NCBI RefSeq assembly: GCF_010748935.1
Contig: NZ_CP048796.1
Coordinates: 3,909,001-3,973,000 of the forward strand
Direction: 5' to 3'
Length of the DNA: 64,000 nt
DNA from: Providencia vermicola
GTDB taxonomy: Bacteria > Pseudomonadota > Gammaproteobacteria > Enterobacterales > Enterobacteriaceae
The stretch's first letter is position 1, and each line of letters opens with the position of its first letter. Below are positions 8,910 to 21,033 of the stretch, in pieces. The notes under the pieces are model-generated. The model saw only the letters and a program-made list of their open reading frames with translations. It had not been told where the DNA came from and did no database searches. Made by a program: the position numbers and the translations under genes.

Positions 8910-11642
8910 TTAACCGTCAATAGAACGCTTAACTTCAATCACTTCAAAGACTTCAATCATATCGCCAACACGGACGTCATTGTAGTTCTTAACACCGATA
9001 CCACATTCCATACCGTTACGTACTTCGTTGACGTCATCTTTAAAGCGACGTAATGACTCCAGCTCACCTTCGTAAATAACAACGTTATCACGTAGGACGC
9101 GGATTGGGTTATTACGCTTGATAGTACCTTCTGTCACCATACAACCTGCGATTGCACCAAATTTTGGTGACTTAAATACATCACGGACTTCGGCAAGCCC
9201 CATGATTTGCTGTTTGTATTCAGGCGCCAGCATACCGCTCATCGCTTGTTTGATCTCATCAATCAAGCTATAGATGACGGAATAGTAACGTAAGTCAACA
9301 CTTTCACTCTCGATAACACGACGAGCAGATGCATCCGCACGAACGTTAAAGCCAAGAATAATCGCATTTGACGCAGCTGCCAATGTCGCGTCAGTTTCTG
9401 TGATACCACCCACGCCAGAACCGATGATTTTGATTTTCACTTCATCAGTAGACAGTTTCATCAGTGAGTCAGTAATGGCTTCACAAGTACCTTGAACATC
9501 GGTTTTCAGAACAATGTTCAATTCAGACACTTTACCGTCTTCCATGTTAGCAAACATGTTTTCCAGTTTAGATTTCTGCTGGCGAGCCAGTTTCACATCA
9601 CGGAATTTACCTTGGCGATACAATGCAACTTCACGTGCTTTTTTCTCGTCACGAACAACCGTTGCTTCATCACCGGCTGACGGTACATTTGATAGGCCGA
9701 GGATTTCAACAGGCATGGATGGACCCGCAGATTGCACCTCTTTACCTAATTCGTTACGCATTGCACGAATACGGCCGTATTCAAAGCCACACAGAACGAT
9801 ATCGCCTTTGTTAAGGGTCCCTTCTTGAACAAGGATAGTCGCAACTGGACCACGTCCTTTATCAAGATAAGACTCAACAACCACACCGCTTGCCATACCT
9901 GCATAAACCGCTTTCAGTTCTAATACTTCAGCTTGCAGCAAGATAGCATCGAGCAGGTCATCAATACCCGTTCCTTTTTTCGCTGATACACTGATAAATT
10001 GTGTATCACCACCCCAATCTTCAGAAATAACGCCGTATTGTGACAGCTCATTTCTAACGCGATCTGGGTCAGCTTCTGGTTTATCAATTTTGTTCACAGC
10101 AACAACAATTGGCACACCCGCCGCTTTCGCGTGTTGGATGGCTTCAATCGTTTGTGGCATCACGCCATCATCTGCTGCAACAACCAGAACAACGATATCC
10201 GTTGCCTGTGCACCACGAGCACGCATTGACGTAAACGCAGCGTGACCTGGGGTGTCTAAGAAGGTAATCATACCTTTGTCTGTCTGCACATGGTAAGCAC
10301 CAATGTGCTGGGTGATACCACCCGCTTCACCAGAAGCAACTTTGGTCGAACGAATATAGTCAAGTAGCGACGTTTTACCATGGTCAACGTGCCCCATGAT
10401 AGTGACGACAGGTGCACGAGGTTCTTCACCCGCTGAACCTGTATCACGATCGTTCATTACCGCTTCTTCTAGCTCGTTTTCACGGCGAAGGATAACTTTG
10501 TGTCCCATTTCTTCTGCAACCAGTTGTGCAGTTTCTTGGTCAATGACTTGGTTGATAGTCGCCATCGCGCCCATCTTCATCATTGTTTTAATCACTTGTG
10601 AGCCTTTAACGGCCATTTTATTCGCCAGTTCACCGACAGTGATCGTTTCGCCGATAACAACATCACGGTTAACTGCTGCGGCTGGCTTATTAAAGCTTTG
10701 TTGCAGTGAGCTACCTTTACGTTGTTTACCTTTGACACGATTAGAGCGACCCACAGCGCGTTCTTCTTCGCGATCAGCCTTCTCCGAAAGTTTATTCCCT
10801 TTCTTCTGGCGAGGCGCTTTAGCGCTACGGTTACGAGAACGACGGCCTTCTTCTTTCTCGTCGTTTTCATCTTCCGCGGCACGAGCATGACGAGAAGTTG
10901 TCGTGTGATAATCACTATCATCGTCGACTTTGGAATCATTATTCCACTTATCGTTATTTTCTTCTGCCATTTTGCGGGCTTCTTCAGCTACACGTCTCGC
11001 TTCAGCTTCAACTTTACGCTGGGTTTCTTCTTCAACTTTACGTTTCAGAGCCGCAGCTTCAGCTTCACGGCGCTGTTTTTCAGAGTTGTTTTCACCGGCT
11101 TTGCCAGCTTTTTGATGATTTTCGCTTGGTTTCACTTTTTCTCTTTCCGCTACTTCGCGCGTAGCTTTTTCAGCTGCTTCACGTTTTGCTTTCTCTTCGG
11201 CCTCGCGCTTTGCTTCTGCTTCACGTTTCGCATTTTCTTCTGCAATACGTTTTGCTTCTGCTTCGCGTTTGGCCAGTTCTTCAGCTTCGCGCCGTGCTTG
11301 CTCTTCCGCTTCACGCTTCGCCTGCTCTTCCGCTTGCGCTTGCTCAGCGTCGCGGTTCACATAAGTGCGTTTTTTGCGGACTTCTACATTTACCGATTTG
11401 CTCTTACCACCGGTGACTGGAACACTCAACGTACTACGCGTTTTACGTTGTAGTGTTAACTTACTTGGCTGACCCGCAGAACCGCCTTGTTCACGATTCA
11501 AATGGCCCAGCAATGTCTCTTTTTCTGACTGACTAACAGAGTCATTCTCACCTTTTTTGATCCCTGCTTCAGCAAATTGCTGTATCAGGCGTTCAACTGT
11601 GGTTTGAATTTCTGCTGCCAATGATTTTACAGTTTCTGTCAT
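8910..11642 (-). CDS. infB: Translation initiation factor IF2
   Basis: GTPase that brings initiator fMet-tRNA to the 30S subunit and promotes subunit joining. It has 910 residues (E. coli 890). An IF2-N domain opens the protein (1-50). Residues about 101-228 are a charged helical region made of [19 protein letters not shown]-type repeats. A second IF2-N-like domain ([17 protein letters not shown]) begins near 331. The G domain has GHVDHGKT at 417-424, DTPGHAAF and NKID. The tRNA-binding C2 domain ends the protein. It follows nusA by 23 bp in the rimP-nusA-infB operon. As in other enterics, shorter forms from internal starts are possible but are not proved by the sequence. Confidence 0.98.
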   Translation of the reverse strand: MTETVKSLAAEIQTTVERLIQQFAEAGIKKGENDSVSQSEKETLLGHLNREQGGSAGQPSKLTLQRKTRSTLSVPVTGGKSKSVNVEVRKKRTYVNRDAEQAQAEEQAKREAEEQARREAEELAKREAEAKRIAEENAKREAEAKREAEEKAKREAAEKATREVAEREKVKPSENHQKAGKAGENNSEKQRREAEAAALKRKVEEETQRKVEAEARRVAEEARKMAEENNDKWNNDSKVDDDSDYHTTTSRHARAAEDENDEKEEGRRSRNRSAKAPRQKKGNKLSEKADREEERAVGRSNRVKGKQRKGSSLQQSFNKPAAAVNRDVVIGETITVGELANKMAVKGSQVIKTMMKMGAMATINQVIDQETAQLVAEEMGHKVILRRENELEEAVMNDRDTGSAGEEPRAPVVTIMGHVDHGKTSLLDYIRSTKVASGEAGGITQHIGAYHVQTDKGMITFLDTPGHAAFTSMRARGAQATDIVVLVVAADDGVMPQTIEAIQHAKAAGVPIVVAVNKIDKPEADPDRVRNELSQYGVISEDWGGDTQFISVSAKKGTGIDDLLDAILLQAEVLELKAVYAGMASGVVVESYLDKGRGPVATILVQEGTLNKGDIVLCGFEYGRIRAMRNELGKEVQSAGPSMPVEILGLSNVPSAGDEATVVRDEKKAREVALYRQGKFRDVKLARQQKSKLENMFANMEDGKVSELNIVLKTDVQGTCEAITDSLMKLSTDEVKIKIIGSGVGGITETDATLAAASNAIILGFNVRADASARRVIESESVDLRYYSVIYSLIDEIKQAMSGMLAPEYKQQIMGLAEVRDVFKSPKFGAIAGCMVTEGTIKRNNPIRVLRDNVVIYEGELESLRRFKDDVNEVRNGMECGIGVKNYNDVRVGDMIEVFEVIEVKRSIDG

Positions 11643-11665
11643 GCCGTTCCTTCCTGCTACAGTGT

Positions 11666-13650
<1,985 letters not shown>

Positions 13651-13663
13651 GCCCACCCCCAGA

Positions 13664-13688
13664 CATAAAAAAAGGGCTATAAAAGCCC
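13664..13688 (-). terminator. rimP leader, proximal terminator-like hairpin
   Basis: GGGCT (13674-13678) and AGCCC (13684-13688) form a stem which on the minus strand is followed by seven T. It ends 14 bases before the rimP TTG codon. With the hairpin just upstream it resembles the known gammaproteobacterial rimP-leader, thought to be an attenuator. Confidence 0.75.
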
Positions 13689-13711
13689 AGTTAATTCGAT
13701 TGTCAAATAAC

Positions 13712-13738
13712 AAAAAACCCCGAAATTTCGGGGCTTTA
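13712..13738 (-). terminator. rimP leader, distal terminator
   Basis: CCCCGAAA/TTTCGGGG (13718-13733) followed on the minus strand by TTTTTT, between the initiator tRNA gene and rimP. It should separate tRNA-only transcripts from the full nusA operon transcript. Confidence 0.85.
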
Positions 13739-13857
13739 TGAAACTGGACCCTGTAGTGCCAACGGGTTCTACCATGTTCTTAGTATATCTTTAAAATCTA
13801 GATAAATCGATGAGAAATTCCGATAAATACATCTGACAAGATATGCTGACTAAGAAT

Positions 13858-13934
<77 letters not shown>

Positions 13935-13992
13935 TTCGAAAACGTGACATATTCTACACAAATAACTCGTATAGCACAAGTTATCTAAATAA

Positions 13993-14082
13993 TGGTGCCG
14001 AGGACGGGACTTGAACCCGTACGCCCGTTTTGTAGGCACTACCACCTCAAGGTAGCGTGTATACCAATTTCACCACCTCGGC
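13993..14082 (-). tRNA. leuU: tRNA-Leu (GAG)
   Basis: A 90-nt class II tRNA. Acceptor GCCGAGG pairs with CCTCGGC, the anticodon arm CTACCTTGAGGTGGTAG reads GAG, the variable arm is long, the T-loop is GGTTCAAGTCC and CCA is encoded. It lies next to secG as in E. coli leuU. Confidence 0.95.
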
Positions 14083-14175
14083 ACTGAGGCGAGGTTATTC
14101 ATTTATTAATAAACAATAACCTCAAATTCTTTATTTTGATGATGGCTAAAGGCCTTCATCCGGAATCTTTAACAC

Positions 14176-14514
14176 TTAACGAGGAATATCACTCGTTGGT
14201 GTAGCTGGTGCTGCCGGAACGTCTGTTGGTTGCTCGACTTTTGCCGGTTCACTGATGTTTTCCCACTTACTACCAGTTCCATATTTGTTGGCAGTCATGT
14301 TGCCAAGAATCAAACTGATAATGAAAAACGCAGCAGCCAAGATTCCAGTCATACGAGTCATGAAGTTACCAGAACCCGATGAACCAAACAGTGTTGCAGA
14401 TGCACCCGCACCGAATGACGCACCCATGTCAGCACCTTTACCTTGTTGCAACATGATCAGACCAATAAGGCCGATAGCTACCAACAAGAAAACAATTAAA
14501 AGAGCTATGTACAT
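14176..14514 (-). CDS. secG: Preprotein translocase subunit SecG
   Basis: Small inner-membrane subunit of SecYEG that eases SecA-driven export, 112 residues (E. coli 110). The first transmembrane helix is YIALLIVFLLVAIGLIGLIM (residues 2-21) and the conserved LQQGKGADMGASFGAGASAT loop follows. The second helix is near 52-72. The tail is rich in Pro and Thr and ends in TSDIPR, like the E. coli TSDIPN. It is followed by tRNA-Leu on the same strand. The 260-bp gap to glmM carries no visible gene. Confidence 0.97.
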   Translation of the reverse strand: MYIALLIVFLLVAIGLIGLIMLQQGKGADMGASFGAGASATLFGSSGSGNFMTRMTGILAAAFFIISLILGNMTANKYGTGSKWENISEPAKVEQPTDVPAAPATPTSDIPR

Positions 14515-14775
14515 TCGAGTTACCTATTCAGTTGCGGCACATAGTGTTACCACTATGACCTAAAGTACTGCACACCTACTCATTTTACCTTTCAGGAAGA
14601 CCTTTACAGGATTGAGCAGGTGCGAATACTAACCAAAGCTGAGCAGACAAGCAAGCCAAATTTTATTTCTGCGGTTTATTTGCGGAAAAAAACAGCAAAT
14701 AAGTCAAACGGCTTGCCACTTTGTCATGCTTTCAGCGAGTCCCTTATTTTTAAACAGCATATATGCTGAATGTGA

Positions 14776-16113
14776 TTAACCTTCAGCTTTGACAGCGTCA
14801 GCAATACGATTTGCCATGGCTAAAACTTCAGCTTCATTTTCGCCTTCCACCATAACACGAATCAGTGGTTCAGTTCCTGATTTTCTCAGTAACACACGGC
14901 CTTTACCTGCCAATTCCTTCTCCACTTGCTCATTTGCCGCCAATACCGCTTCACTTTGCAGTGGATCATGGGAACCAGAAAAACGCACGTTGACCAAGAC
15001 TTGAGGAAGTAATTTCATTCCACTACAGAGATCATGCAGGCTCATTTGGTTACGTACCATCGCACTCAATACTTGCAAACCAGCAACAATGCCATCTCCT
15101 GTTGTCGTCTTATCTAATAAGATAATATGACCTGAGTTTTCAGCTCCCATACGCCAGCCTTTTTCTTGAAGCTTCTCAAGGACATAACGGTCACCTACTT
15201 TTGCACGTTCAAACGGAATACCGAGCTGTTTCAGCGCAATCTCTAACCCCATATTACTCATTAGTGTGCCAACAACGCCACCTTTTAGCTGACCTTGACG
15301 TAAGGCTTCACGTGCGATGATATACAGGATTTGGTCACCATCGACTTTGTTACCTTCATGGTCAACCATAATTAAACGGTCACCATCACCATCAAACGCC
15401 AAGCCAACATCCGCTTTTTCTGCTAAAACACGCTCTTGCAGCATGCGTACGTCGGTAGCACCGCATTTTTCATTAATGTTAATGCCATTAGGCTCGCAGC
15501 CAATTGCGATCACTTCCGCGCCTAATTCACGAAAAACATTCGGTGCAATGTGATAAGTGGCACCATTCGCGCAATCAATAACCACTTTTAAGCTAGATAG
15601 ACTTTGCTCACTTGGGAAGGTGCCCTTACAAAATTCAATGTAACGCCCTGCCGCATCAACGATACGATTTGCACGACCTAATTCAGCTGACTCGACACAA
15701 GTGATCGGCTTTTCCATTTCTGCTTCTATCGCTTCTTCGACTTCATCAGGTAATTTTGTACCATCAATAGAGAAGAATTTAATGCCATTGTCATCATATG
15801 GGTTATGAGAAGCGGAGATAACGATACCTGCTTCAGCACGGAAAGTTCGAGTAAGGTAAGCAACGGCAGGGGTTGGCATTGGACCTGTGAATGAAGCAGA
15901 TAATCCTGCCGCCGCCAAGCCAGCCTCTAAAGATGACTCCAACATATAACCAGAGATACGCGTATCTTTACCAATAATAATTTTCCGTGAACCATGGCGC
16001 GCAAGGACTTTTCCTGCTGCCCAACCTAATTTTAAGACAAAATCAGGCGTGATTGGGCTATCACCCACTTTGCCACGAATACCATCGGTACCAAAAAATT
16101 TACGGTTACTCAT
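14776..16113 (-). CDS. glmM: Phosphoglucosamine mutase GlmM
   Basis: Converts glucosamine-6-phosphate to glucosamine-1-phosphate for UDP-GlcNAc, and so for peptidoglycan and LPS. It has 445 residues, the E. coli length. The catalytic phosphoserine is Ser102 in [15 protein letters not shown], the Mg-binding loop DGDGDR is near 240, and the substrate phosphate-binding [15 protein letters not shown] is near 408. The start overlaps the end of folP by 8 bp, the same pairing as in E. coli, so the two are translated together. Confidence 0.98.
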   Translation of the reverse strand: MSNRKFFGTDGIRGKVGDSPITPDFVLKLGWAAGKVLARHGSRKIIIGKDTRISGYMLESSLEAGLAAAGLSASFTGPMPTPAVAYLTRTFRAEAGIVISASHNPYDDNGIKFFSIDGTKLPDEVEEAIEAEMEKPITCVESAELGRANRIVDAAGRYIEFCKGTFPSEQSLSSLKVVIDCANGATYHIAPNVFRELGAEVIAIGCEPNGININEKCGATDVRMLQERVLAEKADVGLAFDGDGDRLIMVDHEGNKVDGDQILYIIAREALRQGQLKGGVVGTLMSNMGLEIALKQLGIPFERAKVGDRYVLEKLQEKGWRMGAENSGHIILLDKTTTGDGIVAGLQVLSAMVRNQMSLHDLCSGMKLLPQVLVNVRFSGSHDPLQSEAVLAANEQVEKELAGKGRVLLRKSGTEPLIRVMVEGENEAEVLAMANRIADAVKAEG

Positions 16114-16954
16114 ACGCTAACTTTTCCTTTTCTGACAGAGTCATCTGAACGATCTGCATTGCTTGAACGGTTTCTTTGACATCATGCACACGAATAATTT
16201 GTGCACCTTTCATTGCGGCAATTGTCGCGCAAGCAACACTTCCCACAAGCCGTTCTTGTGGTGGAACATTCAATAAGTTTCCAATCATAGATTTACGAGA
16301 CATGCCTGCCAATAGCGGTAGTCCGAAATCATGAAACTGATCCAAATTTGCCAATAGCTGGTAATTATGCTGCAAATTTTTGCCAAAACCAAAACCTGGA
16401 TCGAGTATTATCTGTTGCCTATCAATTCCTGCCGCGACACAGCGCTCAATTTCAGTATTAAAATATTCTTTAACTTCTCTTACCACATTTTCATAATTAG
16501 GCGCGTCCTGCATGGTTCGTGGTTGACCTTGCATATGCATAATACACACAGGTAAACCACTTTGAGCCGCAACTTCGAGGCTACCCTCTTCATGTAATGA
16601 GCGGATATCATTGATTAAGTGCATGCCTGCTTTTGCCGCCTCTGACATGACTTCTGCTTTTGAGGTATCAACAGAAATCCAGACATCAAATCGTTTTGCG
16701 ATTGCTTCAACAATAGGAATGACTCTATCGAGTTCTTCGTTAATCGAAACATCGGCAGCACCGGGACGGGTCGATTCACCGCCGATATCGATAATCGATG
16801 CTCCTTCATTAACCATTTTAGCGGCATGCTCGAGTGCATCATGATAACGATTATGAGTGCCACCGTCTGAAAATGAGTCAGGAGTAACATTCAAAATCCC
16901 CATCACCTTGGGAGCCGACAAATCAAGTTCACAACCTTTCGCTCTGATTTTCAT
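16106..16954 (-). CDS. folP: Dihydropteroate synthase
   Basis: Joins p-aminobenzoate to dihydropterin pyrophosphate in folate synthesis and is the target of sulfonamides. It has 282 residues (the E. coli enzyme has the same length). The pterin-site motifs are [15 protein letters not shown] (18-32), [12 protein letters not shown] (near 55-66) and [11 protein letters not shown] (near 183-193). GMSRKSMIG carries the conserved Arg/Lys near 217-225. No insertion typical of sulfonamide-resistant forms is visible. First gene of a folP-glmM pair, separated from ftsH by a terminator. Confidence 0.97.
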   Translation of the reverse strand: MKIRAKGCELDLSAPKVMGILNVTPDSFSDGGTHNRYHDALEHAAKMVNEGASIIDIGGESTRPGAADVSINEELDRVIPIVEAIAKRFDVWISVDTSKAEVMSEAAKAGMHLINDIRSLHEEGSLEVAAQSGLPVCIMHMQGQPRTMQDAPNYENVVREVKEYFNTEIERCVAAGIDRQQIILDPGFGFGKNLQHNYQLLANLDQFHDFGLPLLAGMSRKSMIGNLLNVPPQERLVGSVACATIAAMKGAQIIRVHDVKETVQAMQIVQMTLSEKEKLAYE

Positions 16955-16974
16955 TCGTTATCTCACCTTAACGT

Positions 16975-17001
16975 AAAAAACCCCAGAGACCTGGGGTTTT
17001 T
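16975..17001 (-). terminator. Terminator between ftsH and folP
   Basis: CCCCAG (16981-16986) and CTGGGG (16991-16996) with A- and T-runs on either side. On the minus strand it ends the rlmE-ftsH transcript before folP. Confidence 0.88.
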
Positions 17002-17022
17002 CTATATAGACTTCACGATAGC

Positions 17023-19008
17023 TTACTGAGGTTTGTTATCGTTTGTATTATCTGGTGAATGCGATCCACCTTCACTGTCTTTTGGTTCTTCAGATTGTTG
17101 AGGTTTTTCCGTATTGATTTCAGGCTTTGATGCGCTTGCACCAGTACCAAAGGAACCCGTTACGTTACTTACCTTTTTATCTTCATCCCAACCTGCTGGC
17201 TCACGCACTGGACGTCGATTCATCAGATCATCAATCTGAGGCATATCGATAGTTTCATATTTCAACAATGCATCTTTAGTTGCATGCAAAATATCAATAT
17301 TGTCTGTTAACGTTTTATAAGCCAACTGATAACAGTGGTCTAAGATAATTTTAATTTCTTCATCGACAATGCGAGCGGTTTCATCAGAAATGCCAGAACC
17401 ATTACCAGAAGAACGACCTAAGAACGCTGGACCTTCCTCTTTAGAATACTGCATTGGACCTAAACGATCTGAGAAGCCCCATTGTGTGACCATGTTACGT
17501 GCTAAGTTTGTCGCAAACTGAATATCAGATGACGCACCGGTTGTGACTTTTTCACGACCATAAATCAACTCTTCTGCGATACGACCCGCATATGCCGTTG
17601 CAATCATCCCTTCCAGTTTTAGGCGGCTACGGCTGACTTCATCCCCTTCAGGTAAGAAGAAGGCCACACCGAGCGCTTGTCCACGAGGAACAATAGTCAC
17701 CTTATGAACAGGGTCATGTTCAGGCATTAAGTGACCAACAATCATATGCCCACCTTCATGATAGGCGGTTGATTCTTTTTGTTCTTCCGTCATCATCAGA
17801 GAACGACGCTCAGCACCCATCCAAATTTTGTCACGCGCTTTTTCAAACTCAACCATCGAAACAACACGTTTATTTGCACGAGCGGCGAATAAAGCGGCTT
17901 CGTTAACTAAGTTTGCTAACTCAGCACCCGAGAAACCCGGTGTCGCACGAGCTAAGATAAAGGTATCAACACTTGGGTCGATAGGAACACGACGAATATG
18001 AACTTTTAAAATTTGTTCACGACCACGAACATCCGGTAGTCCAACAACAACCTGACGGTCGAAACGGCCTGGACGCAATAATGCAGGGTCAAGAACATCA
18101 GCACGGTTGGTCGCAGCAATAACGATAATCCCTTCATTGCCTTCGAAACCATCCATTTCAACCAACATTTGGTTCAATGTCTGTTCACGCTCATCGTGAC
18201 CACCACCTAAACCGGCACCACGTTGACGACCTACAGCATCGATTTCATCGATGAAAATAATACAAGGCGCGGCTTTTTTCGCTTGTTCAAACATATCACG
18301 AACACGAGATGCACCAACACCCACAAACATTTCAACGAAATCAGAGCCTGAGATGGTAAAGAAGGGGACTTTTGCTTCACCAGCAATGGCTTTAGCAAGC
18401 AACGTCTTACCCGTACCTGGAGGGCCTACCATCAAAACGCCTTTAGGAATTTTACCACCCAGCTTTTGGAAACGAGCAGGTTCACGGAGGAAATCAACGA
18501 TTTCACCGACTTCTTCTTTTGCTTCATCACAACCTGCAACATCCGCAAAAGTTGTTTTGATTTGATCTTCCGTCAGCATTCTAGCTTTGCTTTTACCGAA
18601 TGACATCGCTCCCTTACCGCCACCACCTTGCATTTGGCGCATAAAGAAGATCCAGACACCGATTAGCAGAAGCATTGGGAACCAGGAAATAAAGATAGTT
18701 TGCAGAAAGCTAGGTTCTTCTGGTGGCTCACCAACGACAGTTACGTGCTTATTTAGTAGCGTGTCTAACAGCTTCTCGTCCTGCATAGGAAGATAAGTTG
18801 TATAGCGGCTATTATCAGCTTTTCTGACGTTTAATTCACGACCTGTGATACGAACTTCACGTACCTGATCCTGGGCTAACTCATTGATAAACGTAGAATA
18901 ATCAACTCTGCGATTATTCGAATCGCTTGGGCCAAAACTCTGGAACAAGGACATCAGAACAACTGCGATGACTAACCAGAGAATCAGGTTTTTCGCCATG
19001 TCACTCAA
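17023..19008 (-). CDS. ftsH: ATP-dependent zinc metalloprotease FtsH
   Basis: Membrane-anchored AAA protease that degrades sigma-32, LpxC and misassembled membrane proteins. It has 661 residues (E. coli 644-647). Transmembrane helices are near 8-23 and 104-123, with a periplasmic domain between. Walker A GPPGTGKT is at 195-202, Walker [12 protein letters not shown] near 253, [23 protein letters not shown] near 300-320. The zinc site is HEGGH (E. coli HEAGH), still a valid HExxH. The C-terminal tail is longer and Ser/Pro/Asn-rich. Its modulators HflK and HflC are encoded at 61119-63331. It lies 48 bp after rlmE, the conserved rlmE-ftsH operon. Confidence 0.98.
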   Translation of the reverse strand: MSDMAKNLILWLVIAVVLMSLFQSFGPSDSNNRRVDYSTFINELAQDQVREVRITGRELNVRKADNSRYTTYLPMQDEKLLDTLLNKHVTVVGEPPEEPSFLQTIFISWFPMLLLIGVWIFFMRQMQGGGGKGAMSFGKSKARMLTEDQIKTTFADVAGCDEAKEEVGEIVDFLREPARFQKLGGKIPKGVLMVGPPGTGKTLLAKAIAGEAKVPFFTISGSDFVEMFVGVGASRVRDMFEQAKKAAPCIIFIDEIDAVGRQRGAGLGGGHDEREQTLNQMLVEMDGFEGNEGIIVIAATNRADVLDPALLRPGRFDRQVVVGLPDVRGREQILKVHIRRVPIDPSVDTFILARATPGFSGAELANLVNEAALFAARANKRVVSMVEFEKARDKIWMGAERRSLMMTEEQKESTAYHEGGHMIVGHLMPEHDPVHKVTIVPRGQALGVAFFLPEGDEVSRSRLKLEGMIATAYAGRIAEELIYGREKVTTGASSDIQFATNLARNMVTQWGFSDRLGPMQYSKEEGPAFLGRSSGNGSGISDETARIVDEEIKIILDHCYQLAYKTLTDNIDILHATKDALLKYETIDMPQIDDLMNRRPVREPAGWDEDKKVSNVTGSFGTGASASKPEINTEKPQQSEEPKDSEGGSHSPDNTNDNKPQ

Positions 19009-19056
19009 GGGATTAACCTCATATTACAACTGTGTTAACAAATAACGTTCAGGGTA

Positions 19057-19686
19057 CTACAGTTTTAGCCCTGTCGCTACAATGTATACTTCACGCGATC
19101 GTGCCCGCGAAGATTCGGGTTTACGAACTTTTACCTTCGTAAATAGGGAGCGGATATCCCTGAGGTACTCGTCAAAGCCTTCTCCCTGAAACACTTTAAC
19201 AATAAAACTTCCCCCAGGTGCCAGCACAGCACGGCACATATCCAATGCTAACTCAACCAGATACATCGATCGAGGTATATCGACCGCGGGAGTCCCACTC
19301 ATATTGGGAGCCATGTCAGACATGACTACCTGGACTTTTTTATCACCAACCCGCTCTAACAATGCTGCCAACACTGCTTCTTCACGAAAATCCCCTTGAA
19401 GGAAATCAACGCCGACAATCGGGTCCATAGGTAAAATATCACAAGCAATCACCCGGCCATTATTGCCTATTTGGCTGACAACATACTGTGACCAACCTCC
19501 GGGTGCTGCCCCCAAATCAACAACGGTCATGCCTGGTTTAAAAATTTTATCACCTTGCTGGATTTCATCCAGTTTAAACCATGCACGTGAGCGAAGCCCT
19601 TTCTTTTGTGCTTGCTGAACATATTTATCACTAAAATGTTCTTGCAACCAGCGACTTGAGCTTGCCGAACGTTTTTTATTGGCCAT
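19057..19686 (-). CDS. rlmE: 23S rRNA 2'-O-ribose U2552 methyltransferase RlmE
   Basis: Methylates the A-loop uridine U2552 of 23S rRNA during late 50S assembly. It has 209 residues from [18 protein letters not shown], the E. coli length; four further in-frame codons upstream are not conserved. The SAM motif [15 protein letters not shown] is near 52-66. The K-D-K-E tetrad is represented by the Lys in the [12 protein letters not shown] region, the Asp in [12 protein letters not shown], the Lys in [11 protein letters not shown] and the Glu near the C-terminus. Divergent from yhbY, co-directional with ftsH, and in E. coli part of a heat-shock operon. I could not find a convincing sigma-32 site. 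Confidence 0.97.
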   Translation of the reverse strand: MANKKRSASSSRWLQEHFSDKYVQQAQKKGLRSRAWFKLDEIQQGDKIFKPGMTVVDLGAAPGGWSQYVVSQIGNNGRVIACDILPMDPIVGVDFLQGDFREEAVLAALLERVGDKKVQVVMSDMAPNMSGTPAVDIPRSMYLVELALDMCRAVLAPGGSFIVKVFQGEGFDEYLRDIRSLFTKVKVRKPESSRARSREVYIVATGLKL

Positions 19687-19893
19687 TGCATTTTCCAACT
19701 ATACTAATAGAACACATCTATCCCCACTATTTTTCAAACTACATGACTATTCATCACTTCACAGACATGTAACACGAATTATTTTGGGTATTCATTGTTA
19801 CTTCTTTACCATCCGACAGAGATTAATTGATGGTGATAGATATCAGATGGCGGTAGAATAAGCCATTTTCAATACTAACGAAGTAAAAAATCG

Positions 19894-20187
19894 ATGAATC
19901 TTAACAAAAAACAAATCCAGCACCTGAAAAGCCTTGCTCATCACTTAAACCCAGTTGTTATGATTGGCAACAATGGATTAACTGAAGGCGTATTAGCAGA
20001 GATTGAACTTTCATTAGCTCATCATGAGCTTATCAAAGTCAAAATCGCAGGCGAAGATCGCGAAACTAAAAATTTGATCGCGGCGGCAATCGTTCGCGAA
20101 ACGGGTGCTGCTAATGTACAAATTATAGGCAAGATACTTGTTCTCTACCGTCCATCGGCTGAGCGCAAAATTATTTTACCTAAATAA
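19894..20187 (+). CDS. yhbY: RNA-binding protein YhbY (CRM domain)
   Basis: A 97-residue protein, the same length as E. coli YhbY, made of one CRM domain. The family signature HLNPVVMIGNNGLTEGVLAEI is at about residues 17-37, and a second conserved stretch (ELIKVKIAGEDRETKN) follows. The domain binds pre-50S ribosomal particles. Divergent from rlmE-ftsH and convergent with greA, with a shared terminator at 20238-20262. Confidence 0.95.
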   Translation: MNLNKKQIQHLKSLAHHLNPVVMIGNNGLTEGVLAEIELSLAHHELIKVKIAGEDRETKNLIAAAIVRETGAANVQIIGKILVLYRPSAERKIILPK

Positions 20188-20237
20188 TCACCCTTAATTT
20201 ATATAAAAATGCCATTGAAGGCAGCTTTTATATGAAG

Positions 20238-20262
20238 AAAAAGGCCGCTAGCGGCCTTTTTC
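20238..20262. terminator. Bidirectional terminator, yhbY and greA
   Basis: GGCCGCTAGCGGCC (20243-20256) is a full palindrome with A-run and T-run flanks; it can end both convergent transcripts. Confidence 0.88.
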
Positions 20263-20305
20263 GCTAATACAGTAAAATAATATAACCAATTCAGTGAAAT
20301 AGGAA

Positions 20306-20782
20306 TCAGATATACTCAACTTTAAGAATTTCGAACTCAACATCACCGCCTGGGGTTTTAATCACAACCACATCATCGAGTTCTTTACCTATCAACCCGC
20401 GTGCAATCGGTGAATTGACAGAGATTAGATTAATTTTAATATCTGCTTCATCATCACCCACAATACGGTAAGTCAGTTCTTCATCTGTATCAACATTCAG
20501 AACAGTTACTGTTGCACCAAAGATCACACGACCATTATTTGCCATTTTAGTGACATCAATCACCTGAGCATGGGAAAGCTTTGATTCGATTTCTTGAATT
20601 CGACCTTCACAGAAACCCTGTTGTTCGCGCGCAGCATGATATTCTGCGTTTTCTTTCAAGTCACCGTGTTCACGAGCTTCGGCAATTGCTGCAATAATTT
20701 CCGGGCGGCGGACAGATTTAAGATGATCGAGCTCTTCTCGTAATTTATCTGCACCCAATACCGTCATTGGAATCTGTTTCAT
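20306..20782 (-). CDS. greA: Transcript cleavage factor GreA
   Basis: Enters the RNA polymerase secondary channel and stimulates cleavage of backtracked RNA. It has 158 residues from [18 protein letters not shown], the E. coli length; seven more in-frame codons upstream are not conserved. The coiled-coil tip carries the acidic pair in [17 protein letters not shown] (near 38-54). The globular C-domain ends in [14 protein letters not shown]. The leader has two hairpins that fit the known attenuated greA leader of gammaproteobacteria. Confidence 0.98.
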   Translation of the reverse strand: MKQIPMTVLGADKLREELDHLKSVRRPEIIAAIAEAREHGDLKENAEYHAAREQQGFCEGRIQEIESKLSHAQVIDVTKMANNGRVIFGATVTVLNVDTDEELTYRIVGDDEADIKINLISVNSPIARGLIGKELDDVVVIKTPGGDVEFEILKVEYI

Positions 20783-20853
20783 TGATAAATACCTCTGTTT
20801 CAATCCTATCTAAAAATAAGTATCTTCCTGATTTTTGTAACAACAGCACACTA

Positions 20854-20923
20854 CCCCCCGTAAGAAAAAAGGGGGCGTTCGAACAATACACAGGCCGTGA
20901 ATGACTCTTTAGTAACCATTCAC
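20854..20923 (-). promoter_or_regulatory. Structured greA leader
   Basis: Two hairpins precede greA. On the minus strand the first is GTGAATG/CATTCAC (20897-20923). The second pairs CCCCC with GGGGG (20871-20875 with 20854-20859) around a T-rich loop. In E. coli the greA leader makes the short RNA GraL through attenuation; these structures are candidates for the same function, by position only. Confidence 0.5.
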
Positions 20924-21033
20924 ACACTTATCTTATCACAATGCTTGCCATTCTAACGTAGAGTTAATAGCGGGTCATCGTTTACTTTTTCAGGCATTAC
21001 ACTTTAGTATGTACAGTATGTCTACCCTAATGC

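Noticed and set aside
10722-11453. A 243-codon open frame on the plus strand
   Set aside because: It is antisense to the repetitive charged part of infB; Phe/Ser-rich product and no ribosome site. A codon-bias shadow.
19687-19893. A sigma-32 promoter for rlmE-ftsH
   Set aside because: TTTGAA occurs on the minus strand, but the expected CCCCAT-type -10 at proper spacing is not present; the element cannot be assigned by eye.
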